Below, piece after piece: positions 52,602-59,668 of a stretch of 64,000 nucleotides of DNA. Location of the stretch: contig JAZRXH010000135.1 of assembly GCA_045600125.1 (NCBI GenBank), forward strand, positions 27,519-91,518. Reading direction: 5' to 3'. The position numbers and the translations under genes are program-made. Positions within the stretch are counted from its first letter, which is position 1, and each line of letters opens with the position of its first letter. The stretch is from SIG622 sp045600125. Lineage in GTDB: Bacteria > Bacillota > Clostridia > Oscillospirales > CAG-382. Below the pieces are notes generated by a model. It had not been told where the DNA came from and did no database searches. It saw only the letters and a program-made list of their open reading frames with translations.

Positions 52602-53363
52602 ATGAATTCTGTCGAAACCGGGAGGTTGATCGCCGCTCTGCGCAGAAGCGCAGGGTACACGCAGGCTTCTCTGGCAAAGGCTCTTTTTGTGACCGACAAA
52701 GCGGTGTCCAAGTGGGAACGGGGACTTTGTATGCCGGATTTTTCCATCCTTCCGGCGCTCGCAAGACTGCTGGATGTAGACGTAGAGATACTTCTTTCGG
52801 GCAAAGGAGACGGCGTCGGGAGCGGTTGGCACGGGCTTCTGCTGTTGGATGACAAAACGGAAACAGCTGTTGACACCGTGATCTGTGACAAGCCTCTGCT
52901 GTTTTACCTTATGAGTTATTTTGCGCTGGCAGGGATTCGGGATATTGAGATCCGAAGCTTTGACATCGAACGGATAAATGCTCTGCATCTTTCTGAATAC
53001 GGCTTCAACATTTCGTTCTCTCCCCTCCCCGGGAATAAGGTCATGGTTGTGTATGAAAAGGCGCTCGTTTTCGGAGCCAATCTGACAAGGTATTTTCAGA
53101 GTTTTCTATCGCAGGAGCACGACATTGTTCCCACCGTAGACGGTCGTGACGTTCCGATCCTTTTCCTGCACGGCGACACGGTTCCGGAAACGGCGATCCG
53201 GCTTGCCGAAAGAAAGCCGATGACACGAGGGATGGTTCTTATCCCGATGGACAAAGCGGCGGAAGCCGCAGAGGCGGCGCAGTTTGTAAGGATCTATCAA
53301 AAATACCACGGGCTCTCGGTTTGCGACGTCGCCGAAATATGCAAAAAAAGAGGACTTTTATGA
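52602..53363 (+). CDS. XRE-family regulator fused to a degenerate RfbA-like nucleotidyltransferase domain
   Basis: This 253-aa protein has an N-terminal HTH_XRE domain (residues 5-62; A-L-R-R-S-A-G-Y-T-Q-A-S-L-A, K-A-V-S-K-W-E-R-G). From about residue 75 it resembles RfbA without the catalytic loop: G-L-L-L-L-D-D-K-T replaces I-I-L-A-G-G-K-G-T-R, yet C-D-K-P-L-L-F-Y, A-L-A-G-I-R-D-I-E-I and V-F-G-A-N-L-T-R-Y-F-Q align with RfbA K-P-L-I-Y-Y, M-L-A-G-I-R-E-I-L-I and V-F-Y-G-Q-D-M-T-R. It is probably a regulator whose dead enzyme domain senses a nucleotide or sugar nucleotide. A terminator follows. AGAGG precedes the ATG. The resemblance was judged by eye and needs a profile search. Confidence 0.75.
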   Translation: MNSVETGRLIAALRRSAGYTQASLAKALFVTDKAVSKWERGLCMPDFSILPALARLLDVDVEILLSGKGDGVGSGWHGLLLLDDKTETAVDTVICDKPLLFYLMSYFALAGIRDIEIRSFDIERINALHLSEYGFNISFSPLPGNKVMVVYEKALVFGANLTRYFQSFLSQEHDIVPTVDGRDVPILFLHGDTVPETAIRLAERKPMTRGMVLIPMDKAAEAAEAAQFVRIYQKYHGLSVCDVAEICKKRGLL

Positions 53364-53419
53364 AAAAAACGTAAGCCACAGCTCTCTGCGGCTTCTAATG
53401 GTTTTATTTGACTTTATAC

Positions 53420-53450
53420 GGCTTCCGATAAACGGGAGCCTTTCTTTTTT
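53420..53450 (+). terminator. intrinsic terminator after the XRE regulator
   Basis: GGCTTCC pairs with GGGAGCC (seven base pairs, one G-U) and is followed by TTTCTTTTTT. It ends the transcript carrying the dTDP-sugar genes. Confidence 0.75.
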
Positions 53451-53508
53451 GAAGGCAGTACCGCAGCAATCTAAACCTACGGTCGAGTTTCGCAGGGTCG
53501 GATTCCGC

Positions 53509-53514
53509 TATAAT
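53509..53514 (+). promoter_or_regulatory. candidate -10 box for the ATP-grasp/SLC13 unit
   Basis: TATAAT lies about 140 bases upstream of the start at 53655, just after the terminator. No good -35 box is seen at 16-18 bases; a weak TTTCGC lies 15 bases upstream. Confidence 0.35.
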
Positions 53515-53654
53515 TACGAAGGATGAGAACTGTAAAAAATGCTTTTCAGAGCACGTTTGCGCCCGCTGCGGCATAAAGTCCCACTTTGAATTCTTTTTGC
53601 AGCGCAAAGAAAAACGGCACAAAGGCAGTTCAACTGAAAGGAATGGTCATAAAT

Positions 53655-54944
53655 ATGGAAAAATCGCATCTGACCGGCAAAAAACTCCTTATCATCGGCG
53701 GGGCATTTCAGCATTGCAAGCTCGTAGAAGCCGCTCATAAGCTCGGTGCGATCGCTTACGTGGTGGATTATCTGCCGCTCGAAAGAGCACCTGCCAAGCA
53801 GATTGCAGACAGACATTACGAGTATAATATCACCGACTACGATAAGATCGAGGCGCTGTGCCGAAGCGAAAAAATCGACGGTGCCATTGCATCGCACCTC
53901 GACGCCTGCCAGATCCCGTATATGGAAATCTGTGAAAGGCTCGGTTTCCCCTGCTTCGGCACAAGAGAACAGTACCGCATTCTGACCGACAAAACAGCCT
54001 TTATCGAAAAATGCATCGAATGCGGAGTGGACGTCATTCCGCAGTATCGGGAAGAAGAGTTTTCGAATCGGGAAACGTGCAGGGCGGAATTCCCGATTTT
54101 CGTAAAGCCATGCGACAGCAGAGGCTCGAGAGGTCAGACGATATGCAGCTGCTTCGATGAGGTTGCCGATGCCATTGCCTTTGCAAAATCAGAAAGCAAA
54201 ACCGGTAAAGCCGTCATAGAAAAATTCATGGGCGGAAAGCAGGATTTTTCCACGTCTTATCTTGTGGTAAACGGAGAACCGATCCTTGTAAGATCCGGTG
54301 ACAGATATCTTGGCTCCCACGAGGATAAAATGGACAAATCCGCCATTTGCGGCGTGTCTCCGTCATCAAACAGAGAACTGTATTTCAAAAGCGTCCATGA
54401 TAAAGTCGTGAACTTCATATGCAAGGTCGGTATCCGGAACGGTCCCGTATTCGTGCAGGGATTTATCGACGGTGACAAGATCCGTTTTTACGATCCCGGG
54501 CTCAGGTTTCCCGGAATCGAATACGACCGCATGGTTGAAAAAGCCACCGGGGTGAATCTCTGCGAGTATCTTGTCGAGTTTGCACTGACCGGAAAAATGC
54601 CGGAGGAATGCACTGCTCTTGACAGAAGAGCCGAGCTCTGCGGAAAACATGTTGCCAACCTCTTTCTTGTATTGAAGCCGGGAAGAATTGCAAGGATCGA
54701 GGGGCTGGAAAAAGTACGGAGTTTTCGGCAGATTGTTTCGGACTTTCAGAAGGCTTACGTCGGCGACGTCATCGAGGCATGCTACAACGTCAATCAACGG
54801 CTCGGCGAGTTTGACATTGTTGCCGGAAGCATTGAAGAATTATGCGAAGTGATCGATAAAATATACGAAACCATTCACGTCTACGACAGCGACGGAAACG
54901 ATATGATCTTTGCAAAGTTCGACACGGCGCTGTTAAATCAATAA
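53655..54944 (+). CDS. ATP-grasp ligase, copy 3
   Basis: This 429-aa protein has a Rossmann-like N-terminus (K-L-L-I-I-G-G-A-F-Q-H-C-K), then F-V-K-P-C-D-S-R-G-S-R-G-Q-T-I-C as nucleotide-binding loop and R-F-Y-D-P-G-L-R-F-P-G as the metal-binding end, with Asp and Gly in place of the usual Glu and Asn. It is paralogous to 22499 and 24371. Its start follows GAAAGGAA by 11 bases, the leader type shared with chorismate mutase, aroA and fkp. The SLC13-like carrier begins 12 bases after its stop, so the two surely share an mRNA. It probably makes a carboxamide bond using an imported small acid; this is inference. Confidence 0.8.
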   Translation: MEKSHLTGKKLLIIGGAFQHCKLVEAAHKLGAIAYVVDYLPLERAPAKQIADRHYEYNITDYDKIEALCRSEKIDGAIASHLDACQIPYMEICERLGFPCFGTREQYRILTDKTAFIEKCIECGVDVIPQYREEEFSNRETCRAEFPIFVKPCDSRGSRGQTICSCFDEVADAIAFAKSESKTGKAVIEKFMGGKQDFSTSYLVVNGEPILVRSGDRYLGSHEDKMDKSAICGVSPSSNRELYFKSVHDKVVNFICKVGIRNGPVFVQGFIDGDKIRFYDPGLRFPGIEYDRMVEKATGVNLCEYLVEFALTGKMPEECTALDRRAELCGKHVANLFLVLKPGRIARIEGLEKVRSFRQIVSDFQKAYVGDVIEACYNVNQRLGEFDIVAGSIEELCEVIDKIYETIHVYDSDGNDMIFAKFDTALLNQ

Positions 54945-54956
54945 AGGAGAGAAAAT

Positions 54957-56264
54957 ATGTCACCTGCTATTATCAGTCTTATCATTTTTGCGGTCTGTGT
55001 CGTTCTGTTCGTCTGGAACAAGCTGCCGATTGCCGTTACCGCTCTTCTCGGACTTGTCGCCATGATTCTGACAAACGTCGTAAGCTTCAGCGACGGCTTC
55101 AAGAACTTCGGATGTACCACGGTGGTACTCATCTGCGCCATGATGGTCGTGGGACAAGCGACCTTTGAAACCGGACTTGCCGATCTCGTCGGGAACAAGG
55201 TCATCAGTCTTGCCCACGGAAACGAGCGGCTCATTGTTATTATCGCCACGGCGCTGACTGCCGTGATGTCCGCTTTTCTTTCCAATATCGCCACGCTTGC
55301 AATCATGATCTCCATTCTCACCGGAATATGCGCCGGCAACCGGAACGTTAAGTTTATGAATGTCATTCTTCCGGTTTCGATGGCGGCGGTCATAGGCGGT
55401 GCGGCTACTCTTGTCGGCTCTACGACGCAGCTTACTGCGCAGGGGCTCCTTGAGGAATTCCTCGGCACCGGCAACGGATTCAAATTTGAAACCTTTGCCG
55501 TTCCCGGTTTCCTCATTATCCTTGTACTTGTTGTATATGCCGGATTTATAGGATACCCTCTCGGCAAGAAGATCTGGGGCGGAAGAGACGAATACGAAGC
55601 GCTTCCGACCAACGAAGCGACAAACAGTACGAAGGTCGTTCCGAATCGCAAAAAGATGATCATCGTCGGCATCATTTTCATCGTTACTCTGGTGCTTTTC
55701 GTTCTTGCTGACGTTATCGCAAAAGTCATTCCCAATTTCAATATTTCGATCGTCAGTATGATGGCGGCGCTCGCCTGCGTGCTGACGGGCTGTATTTCCC
55801 ACAAGAACGCTATCAAGAGTATCAACTGGAGTCTTGCCATCTGGTTCTGCGCAAGTCTCGGCATGGCGACCGGCATTTCCAAAAGCGGCGGCGGAGAGCT
55901 CCTTGCTAACTGGTTTATCGGTCTTTTCGGAGAAAACGTATCCCCGTTTGTTCTGTATGCGGCATTCCTTCTCCTTGTAGTCATTCTCACGCAGTTCCTT
56001 TCCAACTCCACGGTGCTGGCGATCGTTTTGCCGGTCGTATTCTCGCTGACAAGTGAGATGGGGCTGAATACTTACAGCTTTGCCGTAGGACTTACAATTG
56101 CCGGTGCAATGGCGGTCGCAACGCCTCTTGCCAACACGACCATCGGTATGTCCATGGTCGCAAACTACAAGTTTAAGGATTATTTTCTCTATGCAGGTCC
56201 GTTTACGCTGTTTGCTTTCCTCATTCTGATTGTTCTTGTACCGGTAATCTGGCCTCTTATGTAA
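54957..56264 (+). CDS. SLC13/DASS-like (ion transporter superfamily) permease
   Basis: This 435-aa membrane protein has about 11-12 hydrophobic segments and two related halves. Each contains a conserved S-N/T turn: S-A-F-L-S-N-I-A-T-L-A in the first half and F-L-S-N-S-T-V-L-A in the second, typical of the divalent-anion:Na+ and related ArsB/NhaD carriers. Members import di- or tricarboxylates, sulfate or other anions. AAAGGAG precedes the ATG, which is 12 bases after the ATP-grasp stop. The tight coupling suggests its solute is that enzyme's substrate. A terminator follows the gene. Confidence 0.88.
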   Translation: MSPAIISLIIFAVCVVLFVWNKLPIAVTALLGLVAMILTNVVSFSDGFKNFGCTTVVLICAMMVVGQATFETGLADLVGNKVISLAHGNERLIVIIATALTAVMSAFLSNIATLAIMISILTGICAGNRNVKFMNVILPVSMAAVIGGAATLVGSTTQLTAQGLLEEFLGTGNGFKFETFAVPGFLIILVLVVYAGFIGYPLGKKIWGGRDEYEALPTNEATNSTKVVPNRKKMIIVGIIFIVTLVLFVLADVIAKVIPNFNISIVSMMAALACVLTGCISHKNAIKSINWSLAIWFCASLGMATGISKSGGGELLANWFIGLFGENVSPFVLYAAFLLLVVILTQFLSNSTVLAIVLPVVFSLTSEMGLNTYSFAVGLTIAGAMAVATPLANTTIGMSMVANYKFKDYFLYAGPFTLFAFLILIVLVPVIWPLM

Positions 56265-56290
56265 GGTCTGCCCAAACATTCGTTCTGTTC

Positions 56291-56344
56291 CGTCCCGGGA
56301 TCCGACCGCCTCATGGTTGGCGGCCGTTTTCCGGGACGTTTTTT
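56291..56344 (+). terminator. intrinsic terminator after the SLC13-like gene
   Basis: CGTCCCGG (56291-56298) pairs with CCGGGACG (56331-56338), with a GACCGCC/GGCGGCC stem inside, followed by TTTTTTA. Confidence 0.85.
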
Positions 56345-56359
56345 ACCCTTTTGCGGCTA

Positions 56360-56389
56360 TTGACAAATGGGGGCAGACAATGATATAAT
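56360..56389 (+). promoter_or_regulatory. sigma-A promoter for the VOC protein and epimerase genes
   Basis: TTGACA (56360-56365) is followed after 18 bases by TATAAT (56384-56389), immediately after the preceding terminator. Confidence 0.75.
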
Positions 56390-56421
56390 GAATCGATAAC
56401 AGCAGACCGGGGGTGGGCAGC

Positions 56422-56811
56422 TTGAGCATTGCAGAACACATCTTAGGACTTCATCACATTGCCATTCTCGCCAAAGACAGAGAGGCTTCGCTGCGCTTTT
56501 ACACCTGCCTCGGTTTTGAACTGTATGAGCAGCATAGGCGTCCCGAGCGGCAGGATGAGATTTTGATGCTGAAAAAAGGCGATGTGGTGCTTGAGCTGTT
56601 CATTGCGGCGTCGCATCCGGAGAGAGTGACATCGCCGGAGGCTTACGGGCTTCGGCACCTTGCCCTTGCGGCAGACGACGTGCAGGCGGTATGTGACGGG
56701 CTGAAGCGTTTCGGGTACGCACCGGAGGAAATACGGTACGACACCTTCAGCGGAAAGGCGATGACCTTCGTGAAGGATCCGGACGGACTGCCCATTGAGC
56801 TGCACGAATGA
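56422..56811 (+). CDS. VOC-family (glyoxalase/bleomycin resistance) protein
   Basis: This protein of about 129 aa has the VOC fold pattern: L-H-H-I-A-I-L-A-K-D at the start with the metal His, S-L-R-F-Y-T-C-L-G-F, the internal E in V-V-L-E-L-F, Y-G-L-R-H-L-A and the final D-P-D-G-L-P-I-E-L-H-E. It resembles small lactoylglutathione-lyase-like proteins, but the substrate is unknown. No ATG is available: the TTG at 56422 follows GGTGGGC, and an in-frame GTG at 56413 is the alternative. It has its own promoter and is followed by the epimerase gene. It has no obvious tie to glycan synthesis. Confidence 0.85.
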   Translation: MSIAEHILGLHHIAILAKDREASLRFYTCLGFELYEQHRRPERQDEILMLKKGDVVLELFIAASHPERVTSPEAYGLRHLALAADDVQAVCDGLKRFGYAPEEIRYDTFSGKAMTFVKDPDGLPIELHE

Positions 56812-56941
56812 GGCGGTCAGCGGGCAGTGAGCAAATGACAGTGCTCGGCGGGTATCCGGCAATCCGCGGACAGTCGGCAGGAAGTTCGTGCCGGAAGCGG
56901 CGGAAACGGCGACGGGAATACAGAAAGGAAGCAAACTTTTT

Positions 56942-58018
56942 ATGCGCAGCAGAAACGTAGATCTCGAAAACAAGACGGTGCTCGTCACGGGAAGCGCCGG
57001 TTTCATCGGGGCAAATTTTGTTAAAAAGCTCCTTAAAAGCACGAAGAGCATCACGGTCGTAGGCATTGACAACGTAAACGACTACTACGACGTGGCGATA
57101 AAAGAATACCGGCTCCGGGAACTGGAAGCCGTAGCGGCGTCGCATCCGGAATCTTCTTATATTTTCATCCGGGGAAACATTGCGGACAGGGCGCTGATCG
57201 ACGGCGTTTTTGAAAAGTATCGCTTTGATGCGGTGGTAAATCTTGCGGCGCAGGCGGGGGTGCGGTATTCCATCACGAACCCCGACGTATACATTGAGAG
57301 CAACGTCATCGGCTTCTACAACATTCTGGAGGCTTGTCGGCGTTATCCCGTGGAGCATCTCGTTTATGCGAGTTCCTCCAGCGTATACGGAAGCAACAAG
57401 AAGATCCCGTACAGCACCGAGGACAAGGTGGACAATCCGGTCTCGCTGTATGCGGCGACGAAGAAGAGCAACGAGCTTTTTGCCCACGCCTACTCGAAGC
57501 TGTACAACATCCCGTCCACGGGACTGCGTTTCTTCACGGTATACGGACCGGCGGGACGTCCGGACATGGCGTACTTCGGGTTCACGAACAAATTGATCAA
57601 GGGCGAGACCATCAGGATCTTCAACTACGGCAACTGCAAGCGGGATTTCACTTACGTGGACGACATTGTGGAGGGCGTATATCGGGTGCTTCTCTGTGCG
57701 CCCGAAAAGAAGGAAGGCGAGGACGGTCTGCCGCTTCCCCCCTATCGGGTATACAACATCGGCAACAGTGCGCCGGAAAACCTTCTTGACTTTGTGAAGA
57801 TACTCGGCGAAGAACTGATCGGTGCGGGTGTGCTTCCGGAGAATTTCGACATCATGGCGCACAGCGAGCTTGTGCCGATGCAGCCGGGGGACGTACCGGT
57901 GACCTATGCCGACACGAGCGCCCTGGAGGAAGACTTCGGCTGCAAGCCGGGCACATCGCTCCGGGAAGGCTTGCGGCGCTTTGCGCAGTGGTACCGTGAT
58001 TTTTACGGCAAGAACTGA
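56942..58018 (+). CDS. NAD-dependent epimerase, UDP-glucuronate 4-epimerase-like
   Basis: This 358-aa SDR-fold protein has T-G-S-A-G-F-I-G-A-N-F at the N-terminus, the family motif G-I-D-N-V-N-D-Y-Y-D-V, L-A-A-Q-A-G-V-R-Y-S, S-S-S-S-V-Y-G and the catalytic Y-A-A-T-K-K. The D-N-V-N-D-Y-Y-D stretch is characteristic of CapI/LspL-type UDP-glucuronate 4-epimerases, giving UDP-galacturonate. The ATG is preceded by AAAGGAAG; the frame extends 18 codons upstream from a GTG with no site. No UDP-glucose dehydrogenase is in the window, so the UDP-glucuronate source lies elsewhere. Confidence 0.9.
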   Translation: MRSRNVDLENKTVLVTGSAGFIGANFVKKLLKSTKSITVVGIDNVNDYYDVAIKEYRLRELEAVAASHPESSYIFIRGNIADRALIDGVFEKYRFDAVVNLAAQAGVRYSITNPDVYIESNVIGFYNILEACRRYPVEHLVYASSSSVYGSNKKIPYSTEDKVDNPVSLYAATKKSNELFAHAYSKLYNIPSTGLRFFTVYGPAGRPDMAYFGFTNKLIKGETIRIFNYGNCKRDFTYVDDIVEGVYRVLLCAPEKKEGEDGLPLPPYRVYNIGNSAPENLLDFVKILGEELIGAGVLPENFDIMAHSELVPMQPGDVPVTYADTSALEEDFGCKPGTSLREGLRRFAQWYRDFYGKN

Positions 58019-58117
58019 CGGTATAACGTTTTTGCAGAGGCTGTCCGCAGTAAAATGCGCAGCGGGCAGACCTATTGAATAACAGGAAAACAAAACGGAA
58101 AAGGAGGGAGAGAGGAT

Positions 58118-59314
58118 ATGGAAAGCGAGAAGGCACGGGAATTGTTTTTCAGGCTGCTCCGCTGTGAGATCGATGAAGAGTATTCTCTTTCCGAAACAGA
58201 TAAAGAGGCGCTGGGGCAGGAGGCGCTTTTGACCGAGGTCTGCCGGATCTCGAAGCGGTACGACCTTGCGCATATGGTATGCGACGCTCTCGAACGAATG
58301 GAGCTTCTTTGCGAAGGAGAAAAAGCCACGGAATTCCTGCGGCGGGAGCTTATGAAGGCAGTATTCCGAAGCGAAAACCAGGATGCGGCACTGCGTGACG
58401 TGTCCGGGCTTTTTGAAAAGGAAAGACTGCCCTTTATTCCGTTAAAAGGAGCGGTCTTAAAGAGATACTACCCGCAGGAATGGATGCGGACGGGGTGCGA
58501 CGTGGATATTCTCGTGCATCCGGAGGACATGGAGCGGGCGATCGCCGCTCTGGAGGGCGGGGGCTTTGCGCATCTTACCGACCACGACACGCCCCACGAC
58601 GTGACGCTGTCCTCTGCAAGCGGAGTTCTTATTGAGCTTCATCACGACATGATCGAGGAAAACCGGGCGGTGAATGCGCCGGAGGTCCTGCAGGACATCT
58701 GGCGCTATGCGCATCCGAAGGCGGAAGGCTGCTTTGAGATGCTGCTTTCCGGCGGGATGTTCTATTTCTATAATCTTGCCCACACGGTGAAGCACTGCGA
58801 GCGCAAGGGCTGCGGGGTACGGCCTTTTATCGATCTTGTGATCATAAACAGGCGCATGGAGGTCGATGAGACCGAGAAGAAGGACTTGCTCTCGAAGGGC
58901 GGTCTTGAGAAGGCGGACGTGCTCTGCACCGCTCTTTCCGAGGTATGGCTTTGCGGAAAGGAGCACACGAGGGAAACGAAGCTGTTTGAGGATTTTCTGA
59001 TGCTCGGGGACGTATACGGCAGCTCCGAGAGCCATCTTCTCATCAGTCAGGCAAAGCAGGGGAACAGCCGGAAATACGTTCTGTCAAGGCTTTGGATCCC
59101 GGCAGCACAGCTGGAAAAGAATTATCCGCAGCTGAAAACAAGGCGCTGGGCCCTCCCCTACTACGAAGCAAAGCGGTTATTCTCACTTCTGACGAAAAGG
59201 TCAGGCTACATGAAGAAGCGGATCTCGGACAGCAAAAAGATCTCCGACTCGCAGATGTCGGATACGGCAGAGCTGTTCGGGGCTCTGGGACTTCTGGAAA
59301 ACAGAAAAAAGTAA
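58118..59314 (+). CDS. uncharacterised nucleotidyltransferase-fold protein (NTP_transf_5 type)
   Basis: This 398-aa protein has P-F-I-P-L-K-G-A-V-L followed by R-T-G-C-D-V-D-I-L-V, the usual core of the uncharacterised nucleotidyltransferase family often found in capsule and peptide-modification loci. An I-E-L-H-H-D motif follows about 70 residues later. The D-x-D in C-D-V-D is the probable metal site. Its role in such loci is not known to me; transfer of a nucleotide to a glycan or protein is possible. AAGGAGG precedes the ATG. It is the last rightward gene of the locus before the terminator. Confidence 0.8.
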   Translation: MESEKARELFFRLLRCEIDEEYSLSETDKEALGQEALLTEVCRISKRYDLAHMVCDALERMELLCEGEKATEFLRRELMKAVFRSENQDAALRDVSGLFEKERLPFIPLKGAVLKRYYPQEWMRTGCDVDILVHPEDMERAIAALEGGGFAHLTDHDTPHDVTLSSASGVLIELHHDMIEENRAVNAPEVLQDIWRYAHPKAEGCFEMLLSGGMFYFYNLAHTVKHCERKGCGVRPFIDLVIINRRMEVDETEKKDLLSKGGLEKADVLCTALSEVWLCGKEHTRETKLFEDFLMLGDVYGSSESHLLISQAKQGNSRKYVLSRLWIPAAQLEKNYPQLKTRRWALPYYEAKRLFSLLTKRSGYMKKRISDSKKISDSQMSDTAELFGALGLLENRKK

Positions 59315-59348
59315 AGTGTGGGGATGTCGAAGGATTCCCGAAAAGAGA

Positions 59349-59390
59349 AGCAGAAACGGAAGCCGCAGGGACGACCGCTTCTGCTTTTTC
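59349..59390 (+). terminator. intrinsic terminator of the polysaccharide locus end
   Basis: AGCAGAAACGG (59349-59359) pairs with CCGCTTCTGCT (59375-59385) with one mismatch, followed by TTTTTCTTCT. Confidence 0.75.
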
Positions 59391-59400
59391 TTCTCTTCAA

Positions 59401-59441
59401 AAATAAAAAAGACAAGAGGGACCGCCCGAAGGCAGTCCCTC
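59401..59441 (-). terminator. intrinsic terminator of the second small-protein cassette
   Basis: On the minus strand GAGGGACTGCC, loop TTCG, GGCGGTCCCTC form an 11-bp stem (one G-U), followed by a run rich in T (TTGTCTTTTTTATTTTT). It faces the rightward terminator just before it. Confidence 0.85.
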
Positions 59442-59477
59442 TCTTTGCATATTTCGTTTTTGCCGACTCCCAGCCGC

Positions 59478-59645
59478 TCAATAGTTGAACAGACTGTACG
59501 ACTTATACCCCGTCGCCGTATCGGCGCCGCCGTCTGTCATGGAGGACAGAAGTGCATTCGAGGTACGGATGACGTCCTCGCCCTTCTTCATCTCAATGAC
59601 TTCGATTTCGGGCTTCGGCATGGATTTCTTTTTGATGTTTTCCAT
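59478..59645 (-). CDS. 55-aa small protein, D-V-I-x-T-S family, partner of a giant secreted protein
   Basis: This short gene starts 23 bases downstream of the giant secreted gene and ends before a terminator. AGGAAGGA lies eight bases ahead of the chosen ATG; an earlier in-frame ATG at 59669 lies within the preceding gene's stop region and has no site. The product has no signal peptide, Cys or membrane segment. It reads K-K-K ... K-P-E-I-E-V-I-E, then D-V-I-R-T-S-N-A-L-L, a G-G-A-D Gly turn, Y-K-S-Y and ends S-L-F-N-Y. It shares this order with the 58-aa protein at 3414-3590, which has the same genomic setting. The function is unknown to me; a chaperone, secretion aid or modified-peptide role could be tested. 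Confidence 0.75.
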   Translation of the reverse strand: MENIKKKSMPKPEIEVIEMKKGEDVIRTSNALLSSMTDGGADTATGYKSYSLFNY

Positions 59646-59668
59646 AATACAATTCCTTCCTCGCTGCA

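Noticed and set aside
54938..56279. Two antisense frames (357 and 439 codons) over the SLC13-like permease
   Set aside because: Membrane-protein codon composition keeps the reverse frames open; neither has a plausible start site or family pattern.
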